A stretch of 32,818 bases of DNA. Source: Streptomyces sp. I05A-00742. Lineage in GTDB: Bacteria; Actinomycetota; Actinomycetes; Streptomycetales; Streptomycetaceae. Position 1 is the stretch's first letter, and every line of letters starts with the position of its first letter. The stretch spans positions 1-32,818 of the forward strand of contig NZ_JABETO010000054.1 in the NCBI RefSeq assembly GCF_013055795.1. Direction: 5' to 3'. This document shows positions 30,860 to 32,818 of the stretch, piece by piece. A program made the translations under genes and the position numbers. Below the pieces are notes generated by a model that had not been told where the DNA came from, did not search any database, and saw only the letters and a program-made list of their open reading frames with translations.

Positions 30860-32761
30860 TCAGTACTCCACCGGGAGCCGCGGGGGCTGACTGCCCGAGG
30901 GCGGCACCTGGAGGGTCTTCAGCGCGAAGGACATGACCTGCTGGAAGACGGGCCCGCAGATCTGGCCGCCGAAGTAGTTGCCCCGGGTGGGGTTCTGGAT
31001 GGCGCAGTAGACGGTGACCCGCGGCTGGTCGGCGGGGGCGAAGCCGGCGAAGGAGGCGGTGTAGCCGTGGTAGCGGCCGGTCTTCGGATCCACCCGGTTG
31101 GACGTGCCGGTCTTGCCCGCGACCCGGTAGCCGGGGATCTTCGCCTTGGTCCCGGTGCCGTCCCGGTCGTCGACGACGGACTCCAGCATCTCGGACAGCT
31201 GCTTGGCGGTCTTCTCGCTGACCACCCGGGTCCTGGGCGGCGTCTGGGCGGGGGCGAACCGCCCGTCGGGGCCCTTGCTGCCGCGGACCAGGGTCGGCCG
31301 GACGCGCTCCCCGCCGCCGGCGATGGTCGAGTAGACCGAGGCGGCCTGGACGGCGTTGAGGGACAGGCCCTGGCCGAACGGGACGGTGTACCGCTGGGAG
31401 GCGCTCCACTTCTGCGCCGGGGCGAGGATGCCGGGCGTCTCACCGGGGAACCCGAGGCCGGTGGGGCTGCCGAGGCCGAACTTGCGCAGATAGGTGTGGA
31501 GGACCGCGCCGGACTCCTCCGGCGTCTTGCCGAGCTGTTCGCTGGCCAGGATCGTGCCGATGTTGCTGGACTTGGCCAGCACCCCGTTGAGGGTGAGGTG
31601 CCAGGTGGCGTGGTCGATGTCGTCGGCGAAGGCCCGGTCGGCGCGGGGCAGCCGGTTGGGGACCTCCACCCGGGTGTCCGGGGTCGCGGCGCCCTCCTCC
31701 AGGACGGCGGCCATGGTCATGACCTTGCTGACGCTGCCGGGCTCGTAGGCGTCCTGGAGGGCCGCGTTGCCCATCGCGGCGCGGTCGGCGTGGGCGAGGT
31801 CGTTGGGGTTGTAGCCGGGCGCGTTGGCCATGGCCAGGATCTCGCCGCTGCGGGAGTCCTGGACGACGACGTAGCCGCGGTCGGCCTGGGAGGTGCGCAC
31901 CTGGGCGGCGATGGCGCTCTGGGCGGCCCACTGGATGTCCCGGTCGATGGTCAGCTCGACGTCCGAGCCGGGGACGGCGGCCTGTTCCTTCAGGTCGCCG
32001 GTGGGCACCTGGCGGCCGCCGGACTGGGCGTAGACGCGCTTGCCGTCCTTGCCCGCGAGTTCGGTGTTCAACTGGGCCTCCAGTCCGCCGCCGCCGCGTC
32101 CGTCGGCGTTGACGAAGCCCAGTATCCCGGCGGCGAGGTCCCCGTTGGGGTACACGCGCTTGCTGTGCGCCTCGCGGTTGACGCCGGTGAGGACGTTCAC
32201 GGCGCCCCGTTTCCCGGACACCCGTGCGGCGGCCTTCTGCTTCAGCTCGCGGATCTGGTTCCAGACCTGGGGGCTCTGCTGCCGGGCCAGCACCACGTAT
32301 TTGGACTGGGGGTTGGCGGTGAGCTTCTCCTCCAGCTCGTCCGCGGTCCCGCCCAGGACCGGCGCCAGCAGCTCGGCGGCCTTGCGGGCGGCGCCCTTCA
32401 CCTTGGCCCGCTCGGGGGTGAGCAGATCGGGCGCGGCGGTGATGTCGTAGGCGTCGACCGTGGTGGCCAGGTCCACGCCGTTGCGGTCGGTGATGGCCCC
32501 ACGCTCGGCGGCCAGGGTGACGGGGATGTAGCGGTTGACGTTGGCGCGGGCCGCGTACGCGTCGGCGTCGACGGCCTGCACCTGGAGGAGCCGCACGGTG
32601 AACACCAGCAGCACCAGGGTGAGGGCGAAGCCGATCAGGCGCAGCCGGGGACGGGGGCTGCCCAGGCGCAGCGGCTGGGTGCCGACGCGGGGGCGCGGCG
32701 GACGGGCCGCGGGGCGGGCGGGCCCGGGAACCGGGCGGCGGGGCTGCCTGGGCGCCGTCAC
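30860..32761 (-). CDS. ftsI: FtsI (PBP3) septal peptidoglycan transpeptidase
   Basis: This 633-residue class B penicillin-binding protein has a Pro/Arg-rich cytoplasmic tail (1-38), one membrane segment (about 40-60) and an outer dimerisation domain. The transpeptidase domain has SVSK at 343-346 (active Ser343), SSN at 398-400 and KTG at 550-552. It cross-links septal peptidoglycan made by FtsW and is a beta-lactam target. GTG 32759-32761 is the start, with AGGTGA just upstream that includes the ftsL stop. Confidence 0.97.
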   Translation of the reverse strand: MTAPRQPRRPVPGPARPAARPPRPRVGTQPLRLGSPRPRLRLIGFALTLVLLVFTVRLLQVQAVDADAYAARANVNRYIPVTLAAERGAITDRNGVDLATTVDAYDITAAPDLLTPERAKVKGAARKAAELLAPVLGGTADELEEKLTANPQSKYVVLARQQSPQVWNQIRELKQKAAARVSGKRGAVNVLTGVNREAHSKRVYPNGDLAAGILGFVNADGRGGGGLEAQLNTELAGKDGKRVYAQSGGRQVPTGDLKEQAAVPGSDVELTIDRDIQWAAQSAIAAQVRTSQADRGYVVVQDSRSGEILAMANAPGYNPNDLAHADRAAMGNAALQDAYEPGSVSKVMTMAAVLEEGAATPDTRVEVPNRLPRADRAFADDIDHATWHLTLNGVLAKSSNIGTILASEQLGKTPEESGAVLHTYLRKFGLGSPTGLGFPGETPGILAPAQKWSASQRYTVPFGQGLSLNAVQAASVYSTIAGGGERVRPTLVRGSKGPDGRFAPAQTPPRTRVVSEKTAKQLSEMLESVVDDRDGTGTKAKIPGYRVAGKTGTSNRVDPKTGRYHGYTASFAGFAPADQPRVTVYCAIQNPTRGNYFGGQICGPVFQQVMSFALKTLQVPPSGSQPPRLPVEY

Positions 32762-32765
32762 GACG

Positions 32766-32818
32766 TCACCTGCCTGGGAGTCCGGGGAGGGCGGGGGCGA
32801 GGGGGGCCGCGGCCGGGG
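32766..32818 (-). CDS. ftsL: FtsL, 3' end only
   Basis: In the frame one base off ftsI, the minus strand reads PAAAPLAPALPGLPGR and stops at TGA (32766-32768), 4 nt before the ftsI GTG. ftsL precedes ftsI in the Streptomyces dcw cluster, and its product has an Ala/Pro-rich C-terminus. Identification rests on position plus this short tail; the gene runs off the right edge. Confidence 0.55.
   Translation of the reverse strand, partial: PAAAPLAPALPGLPGR

Overview
The window is chromosomal DNA of a high-GC actinomycete, almost certainly a Streptomyces or close relative. The evidence is the very high GC with G/C-ending codons, the many GTG starts, the division and cell-wall (dcw) gene order with no murC beside murG, a DivIVA with a PMGQGG-rich linker, a DksA-type protein with a histone-like Lys/Ala tail, and a translational T-box before ileS.

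Layout. (1) 1-3600: an accessory tandem array. It holds the 3' end of a small membrane protein, a membrane-anchored DsbA-like protein, a full second copy of that pair, an opposite-strand gene for a small secreted protein, and the last codons plus terminator of a decayed third DsbA-like copy. (2) 3596-7145: a Tat-exported PhoD phosphatase, a dienelactone-hydrolase-family protein and an MscS-type channel. (3) 7212-12182, minus strand: ddbA, lspA, an RluA-family pseudouridine synthase, a GNAT acetyltransferase and a CPA1 Na+/H+ antiporter. (4) 12370-15811, plus strand: T-box leader and ileS. (5) 15812-16260: terminator, large imperfect palindrome built from dispersed Streptomyces repeats, an aberrant tRNA-Ala(GGC)-like sequence on the minus strand, and the divIVA terminator. 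(6) 16261-32818, minus strand, in transcription order: ftsL (end only), ftsI, murE, murF, mraY, murD, ftsW, murG, ftsQ, ftsZ, pgeF, yggS, sepF, yggT, divIVA.

How the genes work together. MurE, MurF, MurD, MraY and MurG build lipid II. FtsW and FtsI polymerise and cross-link it at the septum. FtsQ and FtsL scaffold the divisome, FtsZ and SepF form and anchor the ring, and DivIVA directs tip growth. Several junctions overlap by 4 bp (murF/mraY, mraY/murD, pgeF/yggS, rluD-like/GNAT), implying translational coupling. ftsZ has its own promoter region with a near-consensus BldD-type box.

Most points of interest: the decaying redox-module array; an isoleucyl-tRNA synthetase with GXHH in place of HXGH; the tRNA-like sequence with a potential 11-bp acceptor helix; and the roughly 200-bp palindrome beside it. 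I did not find a mobile element, CRISPR array or antiviral system. Most of the window is conserved core chromosome.
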